A stretch of 60,923 bases of DNA, taken from NCBI RefSeq assembly GCF_001028175.1, contig NZ_AEJF01000246.1, positions 1-60,923 of the forward strand. The letters are read 5' to 3'. This document shows positions 1-8,490 of the stretch, one piece after another. Numbering within the stretch: the stretch's first letter is position 1; each line of letters begins with the position of its first letter. The notes beneath the pieces are model-generated. The model saw only the letters and a program-made list of their open reading frames with translations, did not search any database and had not been told where the DNA came from. Both the position numbers and the translations under genes were made by a program. The stretch comes from Caballeronia mineralivorans PML1(12). Its GTDB lineage: Bacteria > Pseudomonadota > Gammaproteobacteria > Burkholderiales > Burkholderiaceae.

Positions 1-432
1 GATCTCGACGCGGCCGAATGGCATATTCCCGGTGAACGCATGAAGATGCGGCATGACCACATCGTTCCACTTCCCCGGCAAGCGCTGATTGTTCTGCACA
101 AACTAAAAACAATAACGGGCGATAGTGCCTATGTTTTTCCGTCTCCGGCCAAACAGAAAACACCGCATCTACACCGTGACGCCCTCAGCAAGGCGCTGCG
201 CGATATGGGATTTCAAGGCAAGCACGCAACGCACGGCTTCCGGGGCATGCTCCGCACCGTCGGCCGCGAGCGCCTGGGCATCGATATCGACGTGCTCGAA
301 GCGCAGTTGGCCCACGCGAAACGGGGCGACGTGCAGAAGGCCTATGACCGCACGACCTTCGATGAGGACCGCCGCCGAGTCATGCAGGAGTGGGCTGATT
401 ACGTCGACAGTTGTGTACGAGGCAAAAGGTGA
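1..432 (+). CDS. Tyrosine recombinase (P4-type integrase), C-terminal part
   Basis: The reading frame is open from base 1, so the gene starts upstream of the window and only about 143 C-terminal residues are seen. It carries the catalytic core of phage and island integrases: the Arg of HGFRGM (the H-x-x-R box), a downstream LAHAK box matching the usual LGH, and the nucleophile Tyr in KAYDR. The early piece EWHIPGERMKMR is typical of the P4/DUF4102 integrase family, which inserts genomic islands at tRNA ends by site-specific recombination. All catalytic residues expected in this part are present, so it may be active if the missing part is whole. No tRNA or att site is visible in the window. 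The family call is firm; the substrate site is unknown. Confidence 0.85.
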   Translation, partial: DLDAAEWHIPGERMKMRHDHIVPLPRQALIVLHKLKTITGDSAYVFPSPAKQKTPHLHRDALSKALRDMGFQGKHATHGFRGMLRTVGRERLGIDIDVLEAQLAHAKRGDVQKAYDRTTFDEDRRRVMQEWADYVDSCVRGKR

Positions 433-448
433 CGAGAAACCTCACTGA

Positions 449-550
449 CTGAGTATCAATATCGCGCCGACCAATGTGGACCTTGCGAACCTGCTAGCCA
501 ATGAACTGGACCAGTTTCGAGCAGCGCATCCGGAACGCCGGGTCGCGCGA
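449..550 (+). pseudogene. Histidine kinase relic (dimerisation-to-ATPase linker)
   Basis: Just after the integrase stop, a short frame reads SINIAPTNVDLANLLANELD and continues FRAAHPERRV. This pattern (a V/D-L-A-x-L-L stretch followed by a hydrophobic-rich piece ending in HPER) is typical of the linker before the ATPase domain of PAS-type sensor kinases. No start, no H-box and no N or G boxes follow; after about residue 34 the frame loses any resemblance. It is therefore at best a fragment left by a deletion. The match rests on pattern memory over about 33 residues, so confidence is low. Confidence 0.3.
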
Positions 551-1035
551 GGAGGCGGCCAATTCCCAAGGTGTTTGAGATGGCCGAGGCGATCGCGATC
601 GGAGCACGCTGGGCATCTCGCGCCCTGTGACCGAGCAGAAGTGCGTCAGCCATTTTTGCCGGGAGCCTGGTGAGCTGGTGAGAAACTTCGTACTCCTAGA
701 CTCGATTTGTTATGAAATCGAGCCAAACAACTGCCGAAATGAAATCGTACAGACGTGGCATACCAGCCGGTATAGCAATGAACTGGCCACACGCAAAAGT
801 ATGGGGTGCACGTCTAGCCGCGGTTCCTGCTGTCTTGGGTCCCCGATAGATGGCATTGGTGGCTTTGATAAGTCGCGAAACTTGAAGGCGCATACCAGGC
901 ACAACTGGCGAATTTTGCCCGGTAAATGGCCGCGCCTCTCGCAACTGCCTCGTCAATAGTCACGTTCAATTGGATTTGCATTATCGACACGCCTCTACTC
1001 TGTGCTGTTCCATCGTTCGCGGAGGCGAGAGAGCT
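551..1035. other. Gene-free stretch after the kinase relic
   Basis: No convincing gene is seen. Several overlapping short frames exist on both strands. One minus-strand frame starting near 981 includes TIDEAVARGAAIY, which looks like an actin-fold loop of Hsp70 proteins, but it covers only about 25 residues and cannot be called. Confidence 0.4.
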
Positions 1036-1233
1036 ATGACACCGACTGATGCCAGCGAGGTTGTACAGACAATTGCGACGGAGACGAATACTTCGTCTGA
1101 AACGGTTTCCAAGCTCTACGCGGACACGTGGGCCGAGTTTGCGGAAGGTGCGAGAATTCAGGACTTTGTGCCCCTGTTTGTCGCCAAGCGTGTTCGCGCG
1201 ACAATCAAGGCCGGTCTGAAACAGCCTCATTAG
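1036..1233 (+). CDS. DUF3562 family small protein
   Basis: A 65-residue protein of the DUF3562 type, found mainly in Burkholderiaceae, function unknown. It contains the pattern seen in that family: an ATETNTSSETVSKLY helix, an acidic AEFAEGARIQDF segment, and a basic end with VAKRVRATIK. The start chosen is the ATG at 1036 because a GGAGGCGAGAG ribosome site lies directly before it; an earlier in-frame start would add a tail unlike the family. No signal peptide or membrane segment is present, so it is probably cytoplasmic. Family assignment is from recognised pattern only. Confidence 0.7.
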   Translation: MTPTDASEVVQTIATETNTSSETVSKLYADTWAEFAEGARIQDFVPLFVAKRVRATIKAGLKQPH

Positions 1234-1335
1234 ACGGAGACGGTTGGCGAACCCGGGTCAAAATGGCCTCTGCAGCCGACTGGCCAAGCGGTTTCAATCA
1301 ACTCTGAGAAATTGAGGATGCGATAGCGATTGCGA

Positions 1336-1354
1336 GGGCCTCGCAAGGAGGCCC
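1336..1354. terminator. Possible hairpin downstream of DUF3562 gene
   Basis: The sequence contains a perfect 7-bp stem (GGGCCTC and GAGGCCC) around a 5-base loop. It lies about 100 bases after the DUF3562 stop. There is no T-run after it, so it is a weak terminator candidate or a simple structured RNA element. The rest of 1234-1654 shows nothing recognisable. Confidence 0.25.
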
Positions 1355-1654
1355 CCAGTTCTACGTATAAGGTTGGTGGTGGCACGTATTATGCTAAAGG
1401 ACGAGCAGGAAAGTGAGGGTGATTTCTCTCGGTCATACTTCGGAATTCTTATCAATTATACGAAAAGAACACGGCATTTTTAGCAAAGCCTCAGCAACGG
1501 TACCGGTAACCCTTATCCGAAGCGAAGGCATTGCCCCGCGCTGATTGAGGTTAAGTGGGGAGGCCGCCGAGTGATGCTCAACAAGACGTCCTGGAGACCT
1601 TCCCGCCGTTTGCGTCGCGTTTGCGAAAAGCATTCACCGCTACTTCGTTTGATC

Positions 1655-1918
1655 TCATTGTCCGCCGTATAAGCTTTGTATCCGGTCCATCTCGCCGGAC
1701 TGACGCGCGCGCAGATACTCTTGATACACCTGCTGTCTTGTCTTTCCAATCGGCGAACCCGCGTCACTTCTGCTCGCGTCAGAAACACCGCCTACGGAGG
1801 GCGTCGCCGATTCCTGGGAGACTGGCGACGGTTGCGGTGCCACGGTCGCATCTTGCGCCTGGGCGTGTCCGAACACGAGGACGACGGCACTGGCCGCCAT
1901 GATTCGAAGCGTTTTCAT
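1655..1918 (-). CDS. DUF4148 family exported protein
   Basis: An 87-residue protein with an N-terminal signal peptide (MKTLRIMAASAVVLVFGHAQA, cleavage likely after AQA), then a Pro/Ser/Ala-rich stretch and a C-terminal GKTRQQVYQEYLRARQSGEM segment. The last part is the usual signature of DUF4148, a small periplasmic family common in Burkholderia with no known function. The start at 1918 is chosen because GGAG lies 9 bases upstream and the signal peptide begins there; two earlier in-frame ATGs lack such sites. It stands alone, with no same-strand neighbour close by. The intergenic stretch 1919-2421 shows no gene. Confidence 0.75.
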   Translation of the reverse strand: MKTLRIMAASAVVLVFGHAQAQDATVAPQPSPVSQESATPSVGGVSDASRSDAGSPIGKTRQQVYQEYLRARQSGEMDRIQSLYGGQ

Positions 1919-2421
1919 TTCCGAGAACTCCATAAAAAGGATTGGCACGGCCCATTGAAAGATGGCGAAAAAGCGGTTTTACAGCGCTGTGCGCAGAAAC
2001 CGAGCTGGCGTTTTATACGGAACCCTTCACGCAATGTTGCGACTGAGCTGACGGGGCCGCCATCGACGCCAGATGAAGAAATCAATAATTTTTGTGCGGC
2101 AAGACCGCGTTCGAGGAATGCGGAAATACGCGTCTGACCGAGCGCACCGGTCTGACGGTGCGATGGTGGAAGTCGCCACTCGCGAATATCGGCTGCCGCC
2201 CAACGCACAAAAGAAGTGCGCTAGCTGACGAGTTTCCTACACCGGGCAAAGGGCCACGCTGCTGCGCGCTCAGTTGACTATATTAAGAAAAAGAAAGGTC
2301 CACCTCCACCGTTTGATGGAGACGCGCAAGGAGTGAAAAAGCGCACTTTGCGAGTATTCGACGGTGATGTAAGTCCACTCGGAGTTGAACGAGTGGCCGC
2401 TTCACCAATGCGGAGACTGGG

Positions 2422-3603
2422 ATGTACTCAGCCAACGAGGCGGCAAGGCTTATTGCATCGGCGTATGACGCGGCGCTCGAGCCGGGTCGCTGGCCCGACC
2501 TCCTCCGGCTCATCGCCGACCAAATCGGTTCGCCCGTCGCTCGGCTGTCACTAGAGAACTCAGGTCCGCGCGTCGAGCTGCTGGCCTGGCTGGGGGCCGA
2601 GGCCTCGTTCACACGCGCCTACGAAAACCACTTTGTCGAACTCGACCCCGTGATGCAGGCCGTCAGAGCCACGGTACCTGGCACCGTGGTGACCGAGGGA
2701 GCGGTATCCGGCAGCACGCTCGAGCGGAGTGAGTTCTATCAGCAGTGGGTGCGTCCACAAGGCCTGTACAAGGCCACTATGACGAAATTCTTGCACGAGG
2801 GTGATTCCCTTGGCGTGCTCGTTTGTGCGTCCCCGCAGAAGTCCGACCGGAAGACTGGCTCGGATGGACCACGCTTACTGCATCAACTCGCACCACATTT
2901 GCAGCGTGCCATGCAGGTGCACCTGCGTATTGGTCAACTCAGCAACGAGCGGCGCGCAGCTATTGAGGTGCTGGACCTGTTGACGCCCGCTCTTTTCGTG
3001 GTGGATGCATCGACGCGCATCAAATTCGCAAACCGGGCGGCTGAGGCGCTGTTAGCGCGCGCGGACGGCGTCCAATGCAGCCCTCGCGGCTTGTGTGCAT
3101 TAACCCCGGCACGGACGAACAGGCTTCGTGCGCTAGTGGCTCAGGCTGCAGGCGTCGGACACGATGTTGAGGTCGGTGGCGCAATGACAATTGAACGCCC
3201 CTCCTTGAAGCGCGCATACCAGGTGCTGGTAGCGCCGCTTACCGCGAGGACAAGCTGGGCGGCCGTCGTGTCCCACGGGCCTGCGGCGGTCGTCATCGTT
3301 ATCGACCCGAACTCGGCGGTGGTGAGCGCCGAGGAACAAATTAGAGCGTTCTACGGACTGACGCGCGCCGAGGCTCGAATCGCCTGCGCGGTGGGAAAAG
3401 GCGACGGTATAAGCGCGGTCGCCGAGGCGCTTGGCGTACTGCCGTCAACGGCTCGCACGCACCTGCACCACGTTTTCCTAAAGACGGGGGCGCAAGGCCA
3501 GGCCGAGCTTGTCCGGCTAGTCGACCAGACGGCATTCATTCGGCGAGGCAACGATACGGACCACATCGTGACGCAGGAAATGATGAGGAAGGAAGGCGGT
3601 TGA
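2422..3603 (+). CDS. LuxR-type HTH regulator with PAS-like sensor part
   Basis: This 393-residue protein has a C-terminal LuxR/GerE helix-turn-helix: LTRAEARIACAVGKGDGISA leads into VAEALGVLPSTARTHLHHVF, which fits the E-A-x-V-A through T-V-x-x-H-L pattern. About residues 180-240 (VLDLLTPALFVVDASTRIKF onward) look like a PAS-type fold, and the first 170 residues form a further sensor-like region. There is no receiver aspartate pocket, so it probably senses a ligand directly. GGAG six bases before the ATG supports the start. The neighbours are not obviously co-regulated, so the target genes are unknown. Confidence 0.8.
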   Translation: MYSANEAARLIASAYDAALEPGRWPDLLRLIADQIGSPVARLSLENSGPRVELLAWLGAEASFTRAYENHFVELDPVMQAVRATVPGTVVTEGAVSGSTLERSEFYQQWVRPQGLYKATMTKFLHEGDSLGVLVCASPQKSDRKTGSDGPRLLHQLAPHLQRAMQVHLRIGQLSNERRAAIEVLDLLTPALFVVDASTRIKFANRAAEALLARADGVQCSPRGLCALTPARTNRLRALVAQAAGVGHDVEVGGAMTIERPSLKRAYQVLVAPLTARTSWAAVVSHGPAAVVIVIDPNSAVVSAEEQIRAFYGLTRAEARIACAVGKGDGISAVAEALGVLPSTARTHLHHVFLKTGAQGQAELVRLVDQTAFIRRGNDTDHIVTQEMMRKEGG

Positions 3604-4047
3604 CGTGAGTTGCGATGACTCACACGCGTTCGTCGATGTCGACGGCGGCCGCGGGTTCTGTCGCAATAAGAACGGTGGACAGAGAAATATCGATATAATA
3701 AGGAATGCTTATTTTACTAACGAGTAGAACTGCTCGGCGGGAGTCTGACCGCTACTGCTGTTTTGCATCTGCCCTTTCACAAATTTCATCAAACTCTCAG
3801 GCCCTCAGGTTGTCCCGAACATCCTAGCGCATGCTTATTGCGACACAACCTTCGGGACGGAACTGACGATCTCACACCGCGCTTGAACAGCAACTTTCAA
3901 TGTCGGGTGGGCTCAACTGAAACTGGAAACACCAGCACGCTGCGCAACTATGACGACCGCAGGCGGAAACGATGACTGTGATAAAGCCGTTTGCATTCTT
4001 CATTGCGGCGATTTACTTGGCCATCTCAGCAACGTGCCGACGCCCCG
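3604..4047. other. Gene-free stretch after the LuxR-type gene
   Basis: About 440 bases with no supported gene. A TATAAT at 3694-3699 resembles a -10 box, but no -35 lies at a suitable distance (a TGGACA is only 12 bases upstream). Short open frames here lack ribosome sites and family features. Confidence 0.4.
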
Positions 4048-4389
4048 CTAATGCCCCGGCATCAGCGTGTCCACACATTGAGCGTAGACAACGATCACTT
4101 GCGGTGACGCGAAGTTGATCTGCATATCGCTGGTGAAGAACCCGAGGACATCCCGCCGGCCGTGCGCGATGTCGTCGGCCTTCACGAGTCGGCACGCGAG
4201 ATCGGCGGCCATTCGACTTAATTTTATCCGTAGGTGCCAGTCGGCGTGATGATCGTGGCGGCGTAGCCAGGTCCTCGTGCTCTCGACAAGATGGTCGACC
4301 CGCAACCATGCTCCACCGGTGCGAAAGGCGACGATCTCAGATAACGTGAGGAAGCAGAGCAGCTCTGCTTTCAGCTCCAGGCGGTGCAT
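4048..4389 (-). CDS. Hypothetical protein
   Basis: An unrecognised frame of about 113 residues when started at the ATG at 4389 (an upstream ATG at 4467 is also possible). The protein has a leucine-rich first half (LELKAELLCFLTLSEI), a basic, His-rich middle (RTWLRRHDHHADWHL) and a hydrophobic end (INFASPQVIVVYAQC). No signal peptide or known motif is seen. It lies on the same strand, 180 bases downstream of a ribbon-helix-helix gene. That arrangement would allow a toxin-antitoxin type pairing, but nothing in the sequence shows it. Whether it is a real gene is uncertain. Confidence 0.35.
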   Translation of the reverse strand: MHRLELKAELLCFLTLSEIVAFRTGGAWLRVDHLVESTRTWLRRHDHHADWHLRIKLSRMAADLACRLVKADDIAHGRRDVLGFFTSDMQINFASPQVIVVYAQCVDTLMPGH

Positions 4390-4572
4390 TTCACAACTCG
4401 TAGTATCGTGCGAGCCTGGCGATCGTGCATAGTCGCGCACAGCCGAAGACGTGTCATTTACCTGCATGTTGCAAACGAAACAGCCTGAAGGAGTAGCGGG
4501 CAGCCTGCGTGCTGTACGAACCAGCGACGACTTGCCCGCCGGATCGCGTCATGGACTTGAAACGGGTGTACT

Positions 4573-4770
4573 TCAGGCCGTTTTTCGACGTGGGCGCACA
4601 CCAACGGCGCTCTTTGTCTTGTAGGTGACACCGTGCTGCTCAAGGTATTCGCGAATCAGTTGCCGCACCACCTGTGAGGGCGTCAAATCCTGCGCGGCGC
4701 ACAGTTTTTCGAACGCTTCCTTCTTCACAGGATCGATCAGAATCGTGAGTCGAGCGCTTTTTGTTTCCAT
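4573..4770 (-). CDS. Ribbon-helix-helix (CopG/Arc-like) protein
   Basis: A 65-residue protein beginning METKSARLTILIDPVKKEAF and continuing with LTPSQVVRQLIREYL. This is the standard ribbon-helix-helix layout: a short beta strand of alternating residues (ARLTILID), helix A (KKEAFEKLCAAQ), a turn, and helix B with S-Q-V-V-R. Such proteins dimerise and bind short DNA operators; they act as plasmid copy or partition regulators or as antitoxins. The C-terminus is basic (RPRRKTA). No partner is identified, although a small unknown frame follows on the same strand. The 4771-4929 region upstream is AT-rich and probably holds its promoter. Confidence 0.65.
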   Translation of the reverse strand: METKSARLTILIDPVKKEAFEKLCAAQDLTPSQVVRQLIREYLEQHGVTYKTKSAVGVRPRRKTA

Positions 4771-4929
4771 GACAGGGGGCGAAGTCCAGATATGTTAATT
4801 GAATTATAATACATCGTGTAACTCGAGTCATCTTCGTGGCGCCAGCAGCGCACAGCGGTGACCAATCCCGTGCGCTTGCTGCGCTCAGCCGTCGATCTGC
4901 TGGCTCAAACAACGCGTGGCGACGGCACC

Positions 4930-5157
4930 CTAAAGCTCTGCCCCCGCATGCAGAAAATCCTGTCCAGCCAGGGTAATCGAGACACCGCCTCGTCCTGGTC
5001 TCGGGACGGATACCAATCCTGCCTTAAGCAGGTCCTGAGCGACCGACCAGTTCAGGGAGGGGGCGTCGCGGCCGTATCGCTGATGGGCCAGACGCTCAAG
5101 AGCCCAGACGGCCGAATGGGTCACGGCGCTGCTTTCGTTGTCGCTTCCTGCTGTCAT
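4930..5157 (-). CDS. Hypothetical small protein
   Basis: A 75-residue protein with an AGGAAGGAG ribosome site touching its ATG. It reads like a small winged-helix-type domain: a helix-rich first half (AVWALERLAHQRYGRDA), a WSVAQDLLKAGLVSV segment, and a beta-hairpin-like GRGGVSITLAGQDFL. No family is recognised with certainty. It lies 77 bases downstream of the spermidine-synthase-like gene on the same strand, so it may be the last gene of the 6901-4930 transcription unit. Confidence 0.5.
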   Translation of the reverse strand: MTAGSDNESSAVTHSAVWALERLAHQRYGRDAPSLNWSVAQDLLKAGLVSVPRPGRGGVSITLAGQDFLHAGAEL

Positions 5158-5234
5158 CTCCTTCCTCGGGAATGCGGCTGCTCAAAAGGCCGGGAACGTG
5201 CCTGCCGACATCTGCACAAAGCAGGCGAATGCGC

Positions 5235-6029
5235 TCAACACGTCTGCCCATATCTGTTCCAGTTAAATCGCTTGCCGTACTCGATGCGCGTGGCCGTAGC
5301 ATGAAGGTTCACTGCGTGTCCGGCTGCGAGCCCGCGCGCCCGGTCGAGCATGACTGCAAGCGAAGGAAGTCCGTCGGTGTCGCCCTTCCACGCAAAAACG
5401 GTGACATTGTGCTGACTGCCCTCCGACGGGGCCAGGGTCACCGCGTTGGCGAAGACTTCCCTGAGCGAGCGCAAGTAGCGATGGAAGTCCGGTTCATCCG
5501 TGACCAGATTGGCCACCAGCATGCCGTCATCGCTCAACCGTCGACGACAGGCTTCATAGAACGTCCTGCTGCCCAGCTCGGCGGGCAGGCCATCGGCATC
5601 GTAGCCATCGACCAGCAGAACGTCGGGCCGTTGATCCGGAACCAAAACCGTAACGTACTTCGCACCGTCCGCACAAATTACCGTAAAGCGTTCATCATCA
5701 CGCGGCACATGGAACTGGTCGCGCAGCGCGATCACCTGCGGATTGATTTCGACGGCGGTAATGGTAGTGTCCGGCAAATGGCGGTAGCAGTATTTCGCGA
5801 GCGAACCGCCACCCAGACCGATCATCGAGATGCGCCGAGGGGACGGCCGGAACAGCAGGAAACCCATCATCGTGCGCGTGTACCCCAGGGCAAGGGCGTA
5901 AGGATCGTGCAGCAACATGGTGCTCTGGACCCCGCGTGCATCAAAGTACAGCGAAACAATCTGCTCGTTCTGTATGACCAACGGCTTGTTCAGAATTCTC
6001 TTTCTCTTCTTGGGCATAATTGAGCGCAA
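5235..6029 (-). CDS. Spermidine-synthase-like protein (SAM-fold)
   Basis: A 264-residue protein of the polyamine synthase/Rossmann methyltransferase fold. The nucleotide-binding loop is MIGLGGGSLAKYCYRHLP, the acidic end of beta-2 is AVEINPQVIALRD, and the DVLLVDGYDADGLP loop corresponds to the catalytic Asp loop of spermidine synthases (DxxD-type). The protein is somewhat shorter than bacterial SpeE (about 285 residues) and has a reduced N-terminal beta domain. It would transfer an aminopropyl group from decarboxylated SAM or act as a methyltransferase; the substrate is not evident. It follows an HPr-like gene by 53 bases on the same strand. A paralogue lies at 9148-9975. The fold call is firm, the reaction less so. 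Confidence 0.75.
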   Translation of the reverse strand: MRSIMPKKRKRILNKPLVIQNEQIVSLYFDARGVQSTMLLHDPYALALGYTRTMMGFLLFRPSPRRISMIGLGGGSLAKYCYRHLPDTTITAVEINPQVIALRDQFHVPRDDERFTVICADGAKYVTVLVPDQRPDVLLVDGYDADGLPAELGSRTFYEACRRRLSDDGMLVANLVTDEPDFHRYLRSLREVFANAVTLAPSEGSQHNVTVFAWKGDTDGLPSLAVMLDRARGLAAGHAVNLHATATRIEYGKRFNWNRYGQTC

Positions 6030-6082
6030 ATTATTGCGGGGCCGATCGACGGATGCGCGCGTAGTGTCTTACCAGGATCAGA

Positions 6083-6346
6083 TCAGGAGGATTCCTGTGC
6101 ACGCAGAATGGCCGAAAGCGCTTCGAGCGCCACTACTTCGTCGGGACCCGTTGCCAAGATGCGCACAAGCGTGCCCGGCTTCGCCCGCAACGACATGACC
6201 GACATGACATCCTTAGCGTTGACGGACCGGCCGTTCGCCATGCAGACGATATCGCTCACAAACTGGGCGGCGGTTACGGCAAGCCTTGCTGACCCGTGTC
6301 CGTTCAATCCCGATCGCCCGCCTACCTGAATCAATGCCTCCACCAA
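6083..6346 (-). CDS. HPr-like protein lacking the active-site histidine
   Basis: An 87-residue protein with the layout of phosphocarrier HPr of the phosphotransferase system: VNAKDVMSVMSL is the regulatory-serine loop and ILATGPDEVVALEALSAIL the C-terminal helix. Aligning the N-terminus to a beta-proteobacterial HPr (GLHARASAKL) gives GLNGHGSARL here, so the phosphorylated His15 position is Asn and Arg17 is His. The regulatory Ser46 position is Asp (AKD rather than AKS). It therefore cannot act as a normal phosphocarrier and may be a regulatory or binding variant. It is the middle gene of a minus-strand unit between a 166-residue unknown protein and a spermidine-synthase-like enzyme, with about 54-base gaps. 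Confidence 0.7.
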   Translation of the reverse strand: MVEALIQVGGRSGLNGHGSARLAVTAAQFVSDIVCMANGRSVNAKDVMSVMSLRAKPGTLVRILATGPDEVVALEALSAILRAQESS

Positions 6347-6400
6347 CCCGCTCCCTCGTGCGTAATCCGTGTCAGGGCTCCGAGCCCCTTCTGGTCCTGT

Positions 6401-6901
6401 TCAATGCATGGAACGTGCGACAACCTGGGCGAAGAAAGCGCGCAGCAATGGGTCCCACGTTTCCTCCCTCAACCCGATGTCGGCAGTATCGAGCCGTCGC
6501 ATTTGCGGATCCAGATATACCGCGCGAAGCGATTTTGGGTGAGGCGGACCGCGAAAGAATTGACCGTCGTCGTCCAGAAACAGACAGGGCCTTTGCCTGC
6601 ATCGCGCGCCGAATAACGAGGGTGCGTCCTGAACATGACGCACCGATTCCTTCTGATAAACGAAGATGACGTTGATCCCGCACTCTTCCAGGCAGTCGCA
6701 GATATCAGAAAACCGGTACAGCATCTGAAATCCGCGTTCGCCCGCTTTGCCCACACCGACGACAATTAGTCCACGACGGCCTATCACATCGCGTAAAAAC
6801 AGGTGCGTGTAGTCGTGGGACAGTAGCGGAACACTCGTATCAATCACATCGATCTCCCCGCCAAGCGTTGGTGAACGCTCTGTTTCGCTCGATCTGATCA
6901 C
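6401..6901 (-). CDS. Unknown protein, possibly thioredoxin-fold-like
   Basis: A 166-residue protein that I do not recognise. The central part (GLIVVGVGKAGERGFQMLYR, then GINVIFVYQKESVRHV and PCLFLDDDGQFFRG) alternates hydrophobic strands and helices much like peroxiredoxin or AhpC/TSA relatives, but no CxxC motif is present in the expected place. No signal peptide or membrane segment is seen. It is the first gene of the minus-strand unit that continues with the HPr-like and spermidine-synthase-like genes. The upstream region 6902-7015 is markedly AT-rich and probably contains the promoter. Confidence 0.5.
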   Translation of the reverse strand: MIRSSETERSPTLGGEIDVIDTSVPLLSHDYTHLFLRDVIGRRGLIVVGVGKAGERGFQMLYRFSDICDCLEECGINVIFVYQKESVRHVQDAPSLFGARCRQRPCLFLDDDGQFFRGPPHPKSLRAVYLDPQMRRLDTADIGLREETWDPLLRAFFAQVVARSMH

Positions 6902-7015
6902 TCTGATTCGATGAACAGGAAGCAGACCAGTTGATTCTGGAAATTAGTATTGTAACGTAAATTAATTATGATTCTATTATCATACTATGTGTATCAAAAG
7001 CCAGTAACCCACTCC

Positions 7016-7450
7016 TCACCCCGACTGCGATTCCGCGCGAGCGAGGCGCGGATCGACTTCTGCGCAGCCGGTCGCGCTTGCAGCACGTGCGTGCGCGATA
7101 GATTCAATCACGTCCCGCGCCAGATCGAACTCGCTCATCTTGTCGAAGAAATAGTTGGCTCCGGCCGACAAACAGGCTTCGCGGACCATCGCGCTCGAAT
7201 AGTTGGTTAGCACTATCGTGATGACCGGCTGCCTGCTTCGCGCGAGGCCTGCGAGGACGTCCGAGCCGCTGCCGCGAGTCAATCGCAGATCCAAAATAAC
7301 AACATCTGCGTCCGTGGATGCAATGCCGCTCAGGGCATTGCCCGCCTCCTGTGCCTCTCCGACGATCTCAACTCCCTTGATGGCCCCGATAAGCGCCGCG
7401 ATCCGCTGTCGAACCAGGGGCGAGTCCTCAACCAGAAAGATTTTCAGCAT
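7016..7450 (-). CDS. Single-domain response regulator (receiver)
   Basis: A 144-residue protein consisting of one CheY-like receiver. The features are the acidic pair in LKIFLVEDSPLVRQR, the phosphorylatable Asp in DADVVILDLRL, the Thr/Ser position in VITIVLTNYSS, and Lys in ANYFFDKMSEF. The start at 7450 fits the receiver N-terminus; the longer frame would add nine unrelated residues. The short Ala/Glu-rich tail carries no DNA-binding domain, so it would act by protein contact or as a phosphate sink. No kinase gene is adjacent, so the partner is unknown. Confidence 0.8.
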   Translation of the reverse strand: MLKIFLVEDSPLVRQRIAALIGAIKGVEIVGEAQEAGNALSGIASTDADVVILDLRLTRGSGSDVLAGLARSRQPVITIVLTNYSSAMVREACLSAGANYFFDKMSEFDLARDVIESIAHARAASATGCAEVDPRLARAESQSG

Positions 7451-7515
7451 GGCACAGGGCCGTGCGCGTTCATGCATCTAAGTTCCTTCGTTCACACGTC
7501 GTTACAACTGTCGTA

Positions 7516-8280
7516 CTAGCGGTCAAGCCGGTAGATCTGGCCGCGCAGATCATCAATCAACGGCACGATCGCCAGCACGATTAACAGTCCTGCCAGGGGA
7601 ATCGTTGCCGCGTATCCAATGTGCTTGAATCCCATCGCCCCCGTGACGCCACCGATGAAGAACACGGTCAGCATCGTCCCGTGTACTTTCAGCTTCGCCC
7701 GATTCGCGAGCACGAACGGCTCGGCGGCGTCGACCCTGGAGGAATTCCAGTAGAGGAGCTTGCCGAGCTCGATGCCGATATCCGTCACGATGCCCGTCAT
7801 GTGGGTGGTACGAATTTCCGCATCGGATAGCTTCGTGATCATCGCGTTTTGCAGCCCCATGATGAAGCAGAGGAGCACGACCGTTGTCGGCACGAACAGG
7901 GGCTCCCACAAGGCCAGATGGCTGCCGAGCAGACCGAAACACAGGAGCAGGCCAGCTTCGATCAACAAGGGTGAAGCGTACTGACTGTTCAGTCGCCTGC
8001 GTCGCCCCCAATTGACGAGCACTGCGGAACAGGCGGCGCCAAGCAGGAACGAGATCAGCGATCCGGCGCCCGCAAGGACGAGCGCAACGTCTCCCAGTGC
8101 GGTCTGGTCCGCAATCGCAGATACCACGCCGCTCATATGGGACGTGTATTGCTTCACCGCGAGAAATCCGCCGGCGTTGGTCGCACCTGCCACGAACGCG
8201 AGCGAAAAGCCAAGCTGCCTGTTGGCCTCAGTGCTGCGATCCTTTCCCGTCAAGGTCCGGAAATAGTGTGCTGGCATCAA
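7516..8280 (-). CDS. DUF1275 (YoaK-like) membrane protein
   Basis: A 254-residue integral inner-membrane protein with about six hydrophobic segments. It carries the hallmark pieces of the YoaK/DUF1275 family: FVAGATNAGGFLAVKQYTSHMSG near the N-terminus, GLQNAMITKLSDAEIRTTHM in the middle (a conserved Q-N-A and T-H-M-T-G), and a hydrophobic C-terminal pair. Family function is unknown, and some members are annotated as permease-like. The start is the ATG at 8280. It is transcribed divergently from the CZB gene at 8657. Confidence 0.8.
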   Translation of the reverse strand: MMPAHYFRTLTGKDRSTEANRQLGFSLAFVAGATNAGGFLAVKQYTSHMSGVVSAIADQTALGDVALVLAGAGSLISFLLGAACSAVLVNWGRRRRLNSQYASPLLIEAGLLLCFGLLGSHLALWEPLFVPTTVVLLCFIMGLQNAMITKLSDAEIRTTHMTGIVTDIGIELGKLLYWNSSRVDAAEPFVLANRAKLKVHGTMLTVFFIGGVTGAMGFKHIGYAATIPLAGLLIVLAIVPLIDDLRGQIYRLDR

Positions 8281-8469
8281 GTATCGACTCGTGTGTTCGC
8301 GGGCTCGAAGCGCTCGGGCGTAAGCAGGGACCGGTGCAGCAAGCTGGTTTTCCGAAATTCCACACGCAGGGTGAAACCCTGCATTCCCGACGCCCCGAAC
8401 GAACCCGATGGGTTCTTCGCGAATGCCGACGGATCATCACGTGTGGAATCAGGTCAATAAAGCTGCTAG

Positions 8470-8490
8470 GATGATAACGCAATTATCATC
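8470..8490. promoter_or_regulatory. 21-bp palindrome, operator candidate
   Basis: GATGATAA and its exact complement TTATCATC flank a 5-base centre (CGCAA). The arms resemble half of a Fur box (TGATAAT), but the spacing is two bases longer than the classical arrangement. The site sits between the divergent DUF1275 and CZB genes, about 170 bases before the latter. A weaker GGTA...TACC repeat follows at 8495-8508. No experimental link exists; the regulator is unknown. Confidence 0.4.

Noticed and set aside
814..981. Minus-strand frame with TIDEAVARGAAIY resembling an Hsp70 loop
   Set aside because: Only about 25 residues match, no other Hsp70 motif is present, and the frame has no good start.
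3676..3699. Promoter-like TGGACA and TATAAT boxes
   Set aside because: The spacing of 12 bases is too short for a sigma-70 promoter.
8435..8450. Possible FNR-type site (TGGAATCAGGTCAA)
   Set aside because: Only one half (GTCAA) matches the TTGAT-N4-ATCAA consensus.
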